In this document: piece after piece, positions 41,240-53,749 of the stretch
How positions within the stretch are numbered: position 1 is the stretch's first letter
How the letters are laid out: every line of letters begins with the position of its first letter
Assembly (NCBI GenBank): GCA_977006965.1
Contig: OZ345352.1
Span: forward strand, 3,472,001-3,536,000
Direction: 5' to 3'
Origin: Phymatolithon calcareum
Lineage: Eukaryota; Rhodophyta; Florideophyceae; Hapalidiales
Length of the DNA: 64,000 nt
Program-made: the position numbers and the translations under genes
Notes under the pieces: model-generated
The model's database searches: none
Told to the model about the DNA's origin: nothing
The model's input: only the letters and a program-made list of their open reading frames with translations

Positions 41240-43560
41240 AATGAAAAACGCGGACCTTTCGGGTCTAGTATTCGTTGAAGTGCCAGGAGCAGCGGAACAG
41301 ACACGATCGTCAGGGGAAGTCCCCCAAGAGGGCACTACCTTCGTAGGGCCAAAGCACCATGACTTCCGAAGACGATTGGGAGTCCATAGGGGGACCATGG
41401 AGGTCGCGACCTCCCGTAGTTGACGCAGGAGAATCGCTAATCGAGAAACCGATCGAGTCGAAACTCGGCGGCGGAAGATGGAGTTACTCATAAAAGAAAC
41501 AAAAGGTTCAGTCGCGAAAACCTCGAAGAGTGCATCCTCGGTCCACAGTCCGAAATCCCAAATAGCAAGAAAGGGCAAGGCACAGGAACTCAGATAGTCA
41601 CCCCCAGAACCACTAACGATGCGGAACAGAAAGGAAATCAGCCATCCGCGGTCGAAGACAACCCTACTGGACAAGTATTCCCGTTGATCAGAGTTTTGGT
41701 TTTGAACAAAGGGGAACACTGAGCATGACAGGGGGCTACGGCACTGTTCCCCTTCTGCTTAAGTGCAACAAATGTCCCTCAAGGAAAAACTGAAAGGACG
41801 TTACGTCGTTTGTGGAAGAGTTCGTTGCGTCCATCCAATGCACAAAGGACAGCACTGCGAAAAACATGAATGGGACTCCAAAACAACCAGAAAGGTCACA
41901 GCAAGATGTTACTACAACTCTCCAGTGAAGAGCCTGGAGGAGCTCGAAAGGATGAACAAGGACACATTAATTTCGATGTTAGGCTCCCCGAAGCTCTGCA
42001 CTTTGTGCGGCTTAGAGCTGTTGTGATGTCAAATATCACTAGTATCTGCTAAAGTCTACTGTAGCCGTAAGGATGGGGAGTTGTTCGATAACTCGAAACC
42101 TGCATTAAAGAAGAAGAAGAAGGACACATTTAACCGAGTGACCATCCTAGAAGTAGAGGTGGCGACCCTCAGAGAATAAAAATAAAGCTTGAGGTATCAA
42201 TGCCCGCCAGAGAAACCAGATCAGGTCTTCGAGACACCAACACGAAGCAATCTGTCGGAAGAAGAATCCCTAATCTGCGTGCAGCTAGAAGAGAGATAGT
42301 GCAAAGTTATCGTATCTCGATGCACCAAGTGGCGTAGAGTCTAGGCCACAGGTCCCCGAAGAAGTGCGACCGAAATTGGAAGCATTCGCAGAAAGAATGA
42401 GACCAATGATGGGAGCCGCCAAGAGCCCATTCTTGGAGCCACTGTACTTCAAGAACATCTCGAAAACTGACAGGAGATATATTGAGAGCGCCATAAGAGA
42501 GCTTCTGACAAAAAGAGGTCCACAATAGGATAAGAAGACGAACACGGTATTACACAACAAAAGAGGACAACATTGTAGCCAAAGAGTGGTAACAAGGCAT
42601 GGCCAAAGCAGGAAACGAAAGATTCTTTGACTTCTGCGTAGAAAGCAGATAGGTGTACCCTTGTAGCGCTCGAGCTTCGCCTCAGCGTGACAAAAAATCC
42701 GCTGATGACAACAACAGAGGAAAATGGAGCAACATAAGAAACGTCTTCACCAAAATAAGAGGAAGAAAATATAGAAGGAGGAGTCCTTACCACATCAAGC
42801 GATTCGAAGTCGAAAGAGACAAGTGAGGAATCTGTCCAAAAATTCGTAGTCATAAAGTATATGACCGCCGAATCTCTGGAGAATTCTCAACACACACCCA
42901 CAGAAAAATGTTATTTATTAAAACGCGGCGCCTGGTGACCTTCAATGTGGGGTGATCTCTAGAAACCCCAAAATATATAGAGAAGTTGATGAATACACAC
43001 GGGGTTGACATGGTTGCAATAGCAGAAGCACACCTGAGACCAGAATGGAAGATTCGGTTGGAGTTCCTCTCCCTCAAGGTAATACGCCCGCCTCCATAGA
43101 ATAGAGGAAACGCTGGAGGTATTTCGCTATTTTTACGCTAACATAGAGGTATAGCCAAGTTTTCAAACATTCAGAGACAAACTTTCACCTGATATTCACG
43201 AGAGTGGGAAAGATCAAAGTTGGAGCTGCCTACATATCTCCTTCGACAAAGATGGCTGAGACCGGCTAGTGCTTAAACATGGTCAATATGCACGCAAAAG
43301 GTAAGAAAATTGTGTGCGGTTATTAGAATGCTCGCCATCTGAGGTGAAGTGTTCGGTCAAACAGCAGAGGAAATCAGCTTTTCCGCTGGACAACGGAAAA
43401 ATCTGATATCCAGACTTGGACAGGTTTCGGTTTCAAAACTAATCGCTTTAAGAGCAACACTATCTTTTTTATAACAAAAGGTATTAAAAAAAGGACTGGT
43501 TGTTCTCCAACAGACATATGGACAGGTAATATTCATTATCGACCATTATGGACCAGTTTT
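41240..43560 (+). pseudogene. Non-LTR 5' part: ORF1 and endonuclease
   Basis: 41690-42180 is ORF1-like, with LLLKCNKCPSR (zinc ribbon half), KLCTLCGLELL and a basic/charged tail. 42940-43500 is an APE-type endonuclease in broken frames (VTFNVG, GAAYISPSTK, NARHLR, IFFITKG). It ends SPTDIWTG at about 43527, just before the RT would start. Stops and shifts are numerous. It resembles the 29.4-kb element in order, but ORF1 is different. Its family (A or B) is uncertain. 43561-43813 is spacer plus a short ORF1 fragment in reverse orientation. Confidence 0.65.
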
Positions 43561-43813
43561 CTACTTCTCCTATTTCCAGTTTTCGAGCCGCGAATACGGC
43601 GGTACATAGCGTTCGAAGGCTCTGTGTAGCCCGAGTCCTGAAACAGAAAAACGTGGCTCACAAGACTCTTTGTTGAAGCAATCGATCATGATAATAGCAT
43701 ACTTGTACAAAACGGAGTACCACTTTCTTTCTATCTTTTATTACAGGTTTCGGAGTTGCCTTAGAACAACTCTCCATCCTTAGAGCTGAAGTAGAGTTTA
43801 ACAGATACGAGAG

Positions 43814-44614
43814 TGTAGCGCCCGCTGTTGTGTCGCTGTCCCAAGGCGGCCTCCTTTTCCTCTCGTGATTGTACGCCGCGCAACTTGGATCGCGATATTC
43901 ATGCTGCTCGTGGTAGGTGATCTATTGGGCCATACTTGCACGTGTCTCTCGTGTGTCTATGCTCTGCATCTTTGTCTTGTGCGTAGGTTGTAGTATATAA
44001 GCTAGTTAGTTCCTTCCTCTGAGTAAAGGAAGGTGGGGAGTGCTGGATTTCGGCTCGAATGCTCGGCTCGTAGCACGCTCAACGTCTCCTGCACTGCCCT
44101 TCGACCACGCGGAGTCGGAGCTCTTCCCAAACTTCATGGACGCAACCGTCGTCATGCAAGCCAGCACGGAGACAACTGCGCTCAAGTTCCCTTCTCCCTT
44201 TTTCGTGCGTTCGTTCGAAGGTCGTCCCTGTCCCAGAGGTTTCTGGACTTCGGCTCGAGTGCTTGGATCCTACACGCGTCACGCCTGTGAATCCATTCGA
44301 CCACGCGGAGTCGGTGACTTCCCAACCCTTCTTGACCGCAACCGTTTCGCCGCACAAGCCAGTTCAGTGACATTCGCGCTCAAGGCCCCTGTCCACTTTT
44401 CGCACGCCTGTCCCAAGGTCGACGACCAACCCAAGGTCGCCGCCGGAGGACGACGACGACGCCTACACGCTTAATCTGTCTGTTTGTCCTGGAGGTTTTG
44501 TTTGCTTGTCTTTCTTTCCTCTTTTGTCTTATCTCTCCCGCCCTTTTTTTCTCTCTCCTCTCTAGGGCTTTTCTCTCCCATGTGGCGTCGGGTTCTTTGG
44601 AGCCTGGCGCTACA
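43814..44614. repeat. Solo LTR (801 bp)
   Basis: Perfect 9-bp inverted ends TGTAGCGCC and GGCGCTACA. It contains a TATA box (TAGTATATAAGC at about 43991) and two tandem segments of about 190 bp, each with TTCGACCACGCGGAGTCGG. No internal retrotransposon region adjoins it. The flanking five bases differ (GAGAG left, CCGGC right), so either it lost its original flanks or recombination joined two elements: non-LTR sequence lies to the left and a MULE to the right. Confidence 0.75.
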
Positions 44615-44636
44615 CCGGCATGTATCAAATCCGCTT

Positions 44637-46854
44637 AAATTCGCAAGATATCTTGGAAATTAGACCACGGCGGGGTTGAGTCTGACATTTCGAGAGTGCT
44701 AAGTTCTCGATTCCCCGAGTTCCAGGCAGGCGCGTTCGCGATCTCGCCGGCTGTTTCCTGCGGTATTACCGTCGAAAAATGCGTTTTGTGCAGCTTCATC
44801 ACTGAGCTCACTTTCTTCGGCGCGGGCACGGATGCCCAAGCCGGAAACTCGTCTTGTGTCTTTTAATGTCCGCCCGGTGAGATCAGCCTCTCTCCCCACA
44901 AGTTGTTCGTTCTGCGCGAACGCATCGCAGCACCAATTTGTAAGCCTCTGTTTCAATGAAGAGAAGTATTTGGTGTCATATTCCGCACGCCTTTTAGGAA
45001 ATATTTCGTCATAACCGCTCTTTCGCAAATGTTGAAGCCCGTTATTCTTCTCCTCGAACAAGTTGGGGGCCCTCACCTTTTTTCAAGTCCAGGAGAATGT
45101 TAGTCTTTTGATTCTGGCTGAGATGCGAATCGTCCAGAGTTATGTAAGAAAACGGAAACACAGCTCTAACAGCTTTCGTGCACGATTCGCTCTGATCCAT
45201 GCTAAACATGGCTGGAGGTATGGGAAAACAATTTCTGAACGCCAACAACAGCCACACAAATTTCTCAAACGTTCCGTCGCTAAAAACGCTAATGAGAAAC
45301 GAGCATGTGCGCCCGTTGCTTGTTCTTCCGTGGATGGTAATCAAAATCAGAGAGTAGTCCGCGGCGTCGGCTTTGCAGTCAATAGACACCCCATGAATTA
45401 TTCCGTACGTCTTCAAAACATTTCGCCACTCTGTAATAGTGCAGCGTATAGATTTGAGCGCAGAATGTGCCCCAGCTGATCCGGGGTCAATATTTCGTAA
45501 TGCCATGAGATTTTCAACAAGACTTTGAGCATCTCTTTCCTTCTGATGCGCCCAGTGTTTCAGCCACTTGAACCGCCTGCGCAGTACATTTTTATCGATG
45601 AAGAATTCATAGTTATCCTCCAGGTAGCGTATTACGAGTAAGCTTTTGGTATTGTAGACGATTTTGTTGCCTATCACTGTAACAGGCACCTCGGAATACG
45701 TGTCCTATGAGCAGGGCACGTAGTAGGTAGTATTCTTTCAAGGCATAACCAACGCTTTCCTTTTCTAGTAACATGTAACTAGGTCAAGGTGAACCACACG
45801 ATTACATCATCGTTCGCCAAATAGGAATAAATACCGACCTAGACCGGCCTCCTCATCGGACGAGGCAAAAGTCTTCGGTACAATCCACAATAAACTGACC
45901 TCAGGCGTGAGTTTGCTACAGTATGCATGTCAAATTCCTCTCGCAGAAGGCTAGCTGGAAGGTTTTCCATCTGCAAATTCTTGCATGGGCTGTGATCATG
46001 ATCAGCTTGGTTGAACTTTACATGGCATTTTCTTTGTTCCAGTGCACTTCGCTTGTCCTGACTGGAAATCGTAGGCTTCTCTGGAGAATCCCGCTGCTTC
46101 ATAAAATTTTGAAACTCAAAACTGCAGTTCTTGTTCATCGACGAAATAAATTGATCGGATAACTCAAAGTTGCCAGTTAGTTTCCGAGTTACCGAAGGGG
46201 CAATCTGTAGGAACATAGGAGGAATGTACGAGGTGTAATTCGAAGCCTATGCACTACCCAATACGCTTCAACTCTTTTCAAAACATCGTATCCCGGTTTG
46301 TTCGACGGAAGGTTGATGATACGCAAGTCGACGCTCGGCGAATCCATGGACTGAATGCACGAGGTATATTTAGAGTTGGACGAATCTCCGTTTCAATTTG
46401 ACCGAGCGGTTTCAGGCATTGATGAGTGCTCCACGATCTCAAATGACATCTCTCCCGGTACTTACCTTCCACATGGGGAGCCACAAGTTGTTAGAGACTT
46501 TAACCGATTTTGAGAGCAGGGGTCCATTCTGTCCTGTATCAGCTCGAAGGTAACTATAAACTTTGGTCTGACCGATATGTTCGTCTCCAGAAACCACAGA
46601 TGCAAAAACAGCTCCTTGCTTACTTTCTCATCGTGGAGATGACCAGCAGTATTCTCTCGAGCACGAGCGGGAGCAGATGACGGTGAAAATCTTTGTGAGG
46701 CAGGAATATATTCTCTTTCCTGAAGCGTCGCAGGTGACACATTCATTAAATTTGGTATTCTGGATGAAACGCGTCCCAGGTCTTGATCTACGCAAAGCGT
46801 GTGTAATACAAATTTCCCCATGCTATTGACAATTTTTTGCAATCTGGAATACAC
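44637..46854 (-). pseudogene. MULE-type (Mutator-like) transposase
   Basis: The core frame at 45042-45689 contains FSDGTFEKFVWLLLAF then FSMDQSESCTKAVRAVFP and a HLSQN segment. This is the MULE pattern of D..., tDq...AI..vFP... and C/H...N. The C-terminus (SVMKLHK..FSTVIPQETAG, TLEMSDSTPP..ILRI) ends at 44637 and is repeated at 10.55 kb. Upstream minus-strand frames at 46462-46854 (MYSRLQKIVNSMGKF) and 46278-46484 are probably its N-terminal part, broken by shifts. The stop codon is followed directly by GCGGATTTGATA. Confidence 0.6.
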
Positions 46855-47275
46855 TGAATGATTGGCACAGAGCTCTGGAGAATGGTTGGGAGAAAGCCAA
46901 GCTATAATCGCCCAGCACGTTTATCTCTATGGGCAACATGTCTTCAATTCGTATACTGTTTATGTGATTGATGAGATTTTACAAACAAATACTAGAGAAA
47001 GCCATTTCTTTCAAAATATATCGTTCGACTCCGAATCAACTTGTTGTCAGCCTTCGATTCCACCTCTTTTTCATAGTGCAGAAGTGGCGAATTTACCTAT
47101 GCTTCGCAATGCGCCGTATCGAATGCACCTCTTTAGGATTAGAGAGTATTCAGTATAGTCCGACTCAGATAAGTTCTCTCCAATCTGAAATTTTTGAAAT
47201 TGCAGACAGCACGTAATACTCACAGCTAATTTGAGGCTTTGGGAGCTTTTAAAATAAATCAGCATATATCCTCCT
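46855..47275 (+). repeat. Family B 3' end remnant
   Basis: 47145-47275 holds a decayed family B 3' UTR and the terminus TTTGGGAGCTTTTAAAATAA..CATATATCC. The remainder is unrecognised. Confidence 0.55.
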
Positions 47276-48313
47276 ATATCGGTCGTTCTGCTTTTGGAAG
47301 TTCAAATAGCTTGGATGGAGGAGGAAATAATTAGGTCTTGTGCTCGAGGCCTTATCTGGAAAATCTTTTTCTAAATATGTTTATATCACATCCATACAAC
47401 CTGTGTGTACACGGCACGCCGTGCTGTCACCCCAAAAGATGGATCTGTTCGATTCGCCGTCAGTGCTGCACATAAAAGTTCCCCAATGGTCTTCGTATCA
47501 TAGAGGAATGAATAGATGGCATTTTTGGACAGCAGCTGAACGCAAGACAGTAGTGAACCATGCAACCTTGTTTTTCTGGTCCATACTTGTCAGGAGGTAG
47601 ACTTACAGGCAGAGCTCCGACGCGTATTATTTTTTAGTATTCCGGACATTCGTGCAATAAGCAATACTTATTCATCATCAGCGAGTATGTCTCTGGGCCC
47701 GAGGGAGCATAAATTAAATCCAAAGTTGCGGAGACGTTCCTCCTCCCGCGGAGACTGTCATACGGAGCCACGTCTGGATATCTTTGCATACTGTAATGAG
47801 GCCGACGACAATAATATTGTACCTCTTTGCTATCGTCCAAAAAAAGCTAGGCCCCAACTCCGCGCCGCACTTCCGCAGCGATCCTCTTGGCCTTCTACCG
47901 AAGTGTCGGGGCATCCCACATATTGGACAAAGGACACTTTATCCGCCACATTCCAAAAGTATAAGTCCGCCTCATTGTGTCATTTTGCTGACTGCGAAGC
48001 TCCGGGTATCACACCTGAAGAACATTTTGGGTCGATCTTGGAACAGTATGTCCTGGAATCCCGGAAACATTGACGAGAGATACTTCAAAACAACTGAAGT
48101 ATTTATTTACTGCTTAAACGGTCTAGTAGCAAGATCGGACTTTCGACAATTTTCGCGCCCGACTTCATTTGGCCTTTTGTGACGTTGGGACATGAACACT
48201 AGCGGTGGAACAAATTTCGTTGCGCATAATTCCTTCCCCATCGTTTCCGTCGTTGATGAAATTCGAAGCGTTATTACGAATAAGGTCCTCAATTCTTTCT
48301 CGTCTACATCCTG
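47276..48313. other. No confident gene next to the Plavaka-like transposase
   Basis: A 128-codon plus frame (47687-48073) and minus-strand peptides with CPICGMPRHFGRR (about 47910) are open but unsupported. This may be the terminal part of the transposon whose transposase ends at 48314. I did not find inverted termini such as CACTA. Confidence 0.35.
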
Positions 48314-51300
48314 CTACCATTCCGATTGCTCGGGTAGCGAGGTGAACTTATATCTTGAAACCTCAAAGAATCTAAGGTTTCTTCTTGATGGAGGGTCGTC
48401 TTCTATTCTGTTCATTCTTTGCCTCGGCCCGTACTTCCGCGATACAACCCAGGGGTCAGGCACCAGCATAGCAACTCGGCGAAGTGATGAAGATGGAACG
48501 CAATCTAAGTGCACCGTATTGCCGATCATTTTGTACCTGAACCGTCTGTTCCCAAATTTCTCTACGACGTTCCGATTCCCCGGCTCTGCTGCGACTTCCT
48601 CAAGTCTTCTTATCAAGGCAACTCTACTATTCTTCTGTTGTCGGTATCTGAATATTGCTTGGACAAAGCCATACAACTCTTCTCCTTCATGAGCATACTT
48701 GACGCCGTCCTTGCGCTTCTCTGTTGTGTATACCTCATCGCCTGCGTATATCGTCTGCCAGACGCTATTATCCGGCCACCACTCCAGTCTTGCAGGGAAA
48801 CGTGCACTTTTCATTCTTTCCCAGCAAGGCAAATTTGTCGCTGGGTGCTCTGCTCTCTCGATTTTCATTTCTACATCATCGGCATTACCAATATGGCGGA
48901 GTAATTTTCGCATCTTATCGCCATACTTCGAAGAGTCTATTGCATTGTGTGCAATAATGTCGTTTAGCGGAATGGGTTGATTGGAATGATTCACTGTCGT
49001 GTTTCGTGTCAGGAGAAGCTGCGTGCACTGACGCTCCACGATAGTCCTGCCATTTCCTGATGTCTCAATTCTCGCCCTAGAGCTAACAAGCTGCTGGTTT
49101 AGCTTTCGAGGATTCTTGTTCGTGGATCTGTACGCGCGTTTTGTGTCTTTGTGCATGGTTTCATTCACATCAGTAGATCCTCTGCGAATGCATCCGTGCT
49201 CGATAAATTGAGTTCTCACATGTCGCATAATGCGATGCAGCTTTGTGTTCACACGCGATCCAAGAACTACTGCGGTAAGCTTACCTGTCTCAAAGCACAA
49301 TGATTGCAATCTGTCAATGTTTTCTTCTGTTCTCTTCGCGAAATCTGGAGCTCGATTGATGCCAAGTAGTTCCTGCTGCATCCAATCGACGTGCAGCAGA
49401 ATCTGCACGAGGGGGTCGTCATCTGGGTCTGCAGTTTTTGGAATCCCCATTAGTGCCCACCTTAAAAATGGCGCCGATTCCCGCCTAATTTTTCCGGTGT
49501 ATCCAAATTGAATTTCCGTTGAGCTCGATCGGAATGGGGTGATTTTAGGAAGCATCGCTGACTTTGGAATGTCAAGCATTCGTTGATTTGCTATGCCGGC
49601 AACTTGACTTCTGGACATGCCGCTGTACTCCTGCGCAGACTCGAACACTGCGAATGCTTCATCTGCTATCTGTCGCAAAATTCCGTGCTCGACAACGTGA
49701 AGCTTGTCAAATGACACCGAAGAGTACAGCCGAAAAGGATGAGATCCAATTCCTGCGATAGTGCACAATGCTGGAGGGTAATCGAGAGCGCTGACTTCGT
49801 CCAAAGCTTTCTTGATGTCAGCCATTGTCTCGTGATCATCAAAACTGAATCCAGAGATATTATAACGTCTTCCAGCTACCTGCAATTGTCTTGAAACAAT
49901 TGAAGATACCAGTCTTCGGCTTCCTGATGATGGCGAGGTCTGAATGTCAAATACTCTTTTCTTCAACTCCGTTTTCTTCTTGTCTTTTCGTGATTTTCGG
50001 TCTCCCTGACCTTCATACGTCGAACCCCGGTCGCATTCACTCTCTTCAGTTTGAGATTGGACGTATTGCTCTCTAGACCTCTTTCCACATATTTTGATGC
50101 CACTCTCGGTGTTTTCTAGTGGCAATAGACTGGGCATGAGACAGTGCGTACAGTCACGATTGCTGCCGGATGATTTGAGGCAACAATTTGATCGCTCTTG
50201 GGGCTGGTATAAAACCTGCAGGCCAATTCGCGGGTACAAGGTCTCTCCGTCTATTGTAAATCCCGAATGCGACGCGCTGGAAAGACATCTGAATGCCAGA
50301 GCGAGAAATCTTTGTGCAAGCTGAGTTCTCTCTCTCTTCTCCTTCGCGTCCGAGTGTTTGTCCGTGCCTTTAGCAATTGTGGGATAGATTCCAACTTCAT
50401 GCCATGTCGAAGTAATTCCACGAATATTGGAAAACCGTACGCGCAGATTGTTCGCGCTTTGTGTCCCTGAATTTCTCAGCACTGCACCGTCACAGTATAT
50501 GTCGATGAGGACGAGTCGTCCACTGCACGGAACACTTTGCTCATATTCGAAGAGACACTGCGAATTCCAGGGTGTAGAGAATACTCGTTTGGAGTTCAAA
50601 AACTCTTTTTGGAACGGAATGATCGAAGTGAAACCTCCAGCTGCCATAATCTCCGCCGATAAGAGATTCATCACAGACCTAAAAACGCCACTTCTATTTA
50701 TTCCAAACTCAGTTGTGATTACAGATACTTTCCAACCTTCAATCCGCACGGCTTCTTTTCGAGCTTTGTCAAGATACGAGCGAAATGATTCAGCATTCTT
50801 AAAAGATGTTGTCAAAATCCTGCACTCGTCCGGATGATGGTTTTCAAGTGTGCAAATGAGACGATACAAGCTCTCCGCCTCTCCAAGAGTCAAGCTGTTC
50901 TCCATGCAGTAGGAAATGAGCTGCACAACCGGGTCGACCATTGATAAGAGTGGCGGGTTTGGTTTTGGTGAATTTGGGTAGAGATCCTCCGCACAATCTC
51001 CCATCTGACCAAAGAAACTCCCGACAGAAAAACATACGCTGTACTCAACGTCATTCATGGATCTATAAATGCGGTCAAGATTCATATTGTCAGCAGCACT
51101 CTAAGCTGACACATCTCCGTCCTCCTCCACTGAAATTTCGTCAAAAGTATTACCGTCAGAGAAATATTCCGAGGGTACTTCTTGTCTAGGAGCATCACGG
51201 GCTCTAAAATCTTTTCTTGTCGCCGAGTTCCCGTTCGATTCATCAACAGTACCTCTGAAATCCCCATCGGCAGAATTTTTTGATCCGGATGATTCTGCAT

Positions 51301-51460
51301 GGCAGCGGCTGATGTGCCCATGCAGACGAATTCGGTTCGCGAAACTTTTTCCACAGTATTCACATACGTGCAGCACAGTCCGGCTTTCGTCCATCATGCG
51401 TAAGCCGCATGATTTCCCATCTTCTCTATTAAGAAACGGATGGGGCTTTCTGCGGGGCAC
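48314..51460 (-). CDS. C2H2-finger DDE transposase, Plavaka/CACTA-like
   Basis: One reading frame of about 1048 codons starting at 51460, broken by a single TAG at 51101. The N-terminal part has a C2H2 finger, CEYCGKSFANRIRLHGHISRCH. The main 923-residue part (from Met at 51085) shows RLVLIDIYCDGAVLRNSGTQ (candidate first catalytic Asp), DCTHCLMP, and FDKLHVVEHGILRQI. STDVNETMHKDTKRAYRSTNKN follows, then a conserved C-terminal region. These, in this order, recall Plavaka-type transposases of the CACTA/EnSpm superfamily. Basic segments (KSRKDKKKTELKKR) lie at about 360. It is divergently paired with a spliced gene, 63 bp between start codons. It is among the least damaged elements here. The assignment rests on motif resemblance only. 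Confidence 0.6.
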
Positions 51461-51523
51461 TTTTTCCCTCCTTCGCGGGTCATGTAAATATCAGAAACGA
51501 TTTTACGTAAGTTTCCGTTCACA

Positions 51524-53140
51524 ATGGCCCTAAAATCGTATTTAACCAACTGTTTCTCAGATTACCAAAATCCGGAACCGACTAAATTCGACCATCTCGA
51601 CATGTCTGCAACACCGCAACAAGATTCTGTACCTGTTCTATCCGGTGGAAGAGGCGCCCCCGAGAAACCCCCTCGTTCCTCGCCCAGCGCAAGGCGGTCA
51701 AAAGGACTTGCCGGATCTGGAGGAAATGTTAATAAGCCAACCAAAGGACCGTCGGCTTCTGAAAGGCTCGCACGAGCGATTGAGAAGATGGAGAATGATA
51801 ACAGCAAGAAAATGGTGTCTGATGCTAATTTTCAACAACAGGTTCTCGCCGCGTTGCGGGGTATTCATCAAACATTGAAAGAAAACCATTTGGGCAGTGT
51901 TGTTACATCTAATGCGCTGTCTAATGACTTGGCGAAGGCTTCTCAATGTCAGCAATCCTATTTCAACGAGTGCGAACGGCGGCATGCAGAGCAAATTGCT
52001 GCGTTACGTGAACTCCGGTCGGCACAATCTGACCCCAGTCAATCACCCACGAATGCCATGGATCATTCAAGAGTACGTAATGTAGCGCATCACGTCGCGT
52101 ACAATGTATTTTGTCTCTGTTTCATGCTTTTAACATGTACAATGCAATCTTATTCCAGATGCTTGACGCTGCCTTAAACTTTGTGAAGCTTCATGCATCG
52201 CTTCAAGTTCTCGATTCTTCTAAGGGAATCGAGTTGTTTGATGCAAATTGCTACAGAGGCTCCAGATTCACAAAGGTCCTATTCGACGCTGCACTCTTTG
52301 TGCATGGGCCCAGTGCGCCAGAGGAGGATTGTGTAAAATGGCTAAAATCGAGGGCACGCAAGGACAAGGTACAAAAAGTATCAGGGCATATAAGTACAGG
52401 TCTTGGCCGTGCAATTGAGAGTATCAGAGTCTCTTTCGTAAGTTGCAGTATCGGGAAAGTTTGCAACATATGTAAGGGCATTTCTACTAACTTTTTCATG
52501 CTCAGATTAATGCATTCTACAGAGGTCTTTCGTCTGACCACCCACTCAATCCAATCAATGGAAATGGACGAGGAGCCTTGTTCGTCAATTTACGTGAGAA
52601 CGAAGATTTCAATCAATCCGACAATACTAATTCTTATGAGCGGCAAAAGGCAGCTCTACACATGCATGAAAGCGCGAACTTTAAGACGGACACTGGAAAA
52701 TGGCTTGGTTCTCTGCTCAGAGGGAGTCTAGGCATACGGCAAGAACTGCCGTCAGAAATCTTAAGAGTTTTCGCGAGAATGCCGTGCTGCCTGAAATTCC
52801 TGCGATTTCAGAAAGTGTTGATAGTAGAAGTCGCATCAGCATATTCACGCTTGGTCTTTTGCGCATGAAGATTCGGAAAGATATCCAAAAAATTGCCAAC
52901 GAGGCTTCAAGCGGACTACGGCTTGCCCACGGACCGAGTTGGGCGAAAGAAACGTTGTCACTTCAGAAAGTGATCACAGCGATACTAGAAGAGGCTAACG
53001 ACGATGAAGACGTTCTCCATGCGGACGAAGATGATGTGATGGGAGTCGGAGCTCGCGGTATTCGTTTTGCAGGCCTCACCGTGACGCGCGTGCTTACTGT
53101 CGATGAAAAAAACCGCTTAGAAGATATCTGCGGCTTGTAG
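51524..53140 (+). CDS. Spliced partner gene of the Plavaka-like transposon
   Basis: Exon 1 is 51524-52072 (183 codons), exon 2 is 52159-52437 (93 codons), and exon 3 starts at 52506. Introns have GTACGT...TTCCAG and GTAAGT...GCTCAG borders (86 and 68 bp) and both fall between codons, which supports the model. Exon 1 encodes a Pro/Ser/Gly-rich basic region, then a helical stretch (ERLARAIEKMENDNSKK). Exon 2 gives MLDAALNFVKLHASLQVLD. Exon 3 gives INAFYRGLSSDHPLNPINGN. Downstream the protein-like frame shifts by 52740 (LLRMKIRKDIQKIANEAS, ending EDICGL at 53140), so a third intron or a frameshift lies between about 52590 and 52740. The function is unknown; CACTA elements often carry a second, DNA-binding protein. 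Confidence 0.6.
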
Positions 53141-53749
53141 CATGCAGTCACCAACTTTTAGTACTTACATTCAATCCTGACGTAAACCTTCTAACCTGTC
53201 GAGAATCCCATGGAATCAATCCTTTCATTCCCTAGTGTACTTTCGTAGTAGCTCTATATTCATAGCACAGAGATACGAAAAAGATTCCTTCCATTCGTAA
53301 CAGAGGCGCTTTGGCTGGAAAGCTTCCATGGAGTCCGTACAAGAATCCTTGGGATGTGCACCGCGCAGGTGTATGGGAATTGGAATGGGTACATCCCAAA
53401 CAAAATGTACGGAGCTGAGGGAGGATGTAATATTTTTATCCTGCGGGATTGATTAATCGGAATACCTTGGTTCTCCTTGCGGAGTTCTGAGAAGTAGTGT
53501 TTACAGTTTATCCGAATGTAAAATTTAAGGGAGCACTTTTCATAGTTCCCACTTTGATGCAAAGACAGGTCCTCGAAATCTCTCACGGGAACGCTAATTT
53601 TATCCATGGTATGACGTCGAGAGTCCCTGATGATCGCTCCGTAGGCTCGTAATAATAACGGCAATAGTCAGTGGGCTCGCTATAGGGATTTTGCACGGAA
53701 CTCGGAAAACCAGGGTGCAGCTCCTCACAAGACCTATTCTATCAGCAAA
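53141..53749. other. Downstream region with unsupported 134-codon minus frame
   Basis: 53260-53664 is open on the minus strand (MPLLLRAYGAIIRDSRRHT...), but I recognise no motif. CCCTAGTGTAC at about 53230 (TACACTAG on the other strand) could be a CACTA-type end, without a partner found. Confidence 0.25.

Noticed and set aside
47687-48073. 128-codon plus ORF downstream of the transposase
   Set aside because: Open by chance as far as can be judged; composition and context give no support.
49891-50837. Plus-strand ORFs opposite the Plavaka-like transposase
   Set aside because: The minus frame is 923 codons long with recognisable motifs; these are antisense shadows.
29430-51460. Recoding of TAG or TGA as sense codons
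   Set aside because: Several long frames are split by single stops. However, TAG, TGA and TAA also appear as plausible true terminators (hAT end TAG at 36523, ORF1 end TAA at 31263), and other copies have many random lesions. Ordinary pseudogene decay explains it.
53260-53664. 134-codon minus-strand ORF as a gene
   Set aside because: No motif, no second copy and no promoter evidence. Kept only as a note in the downstream region.
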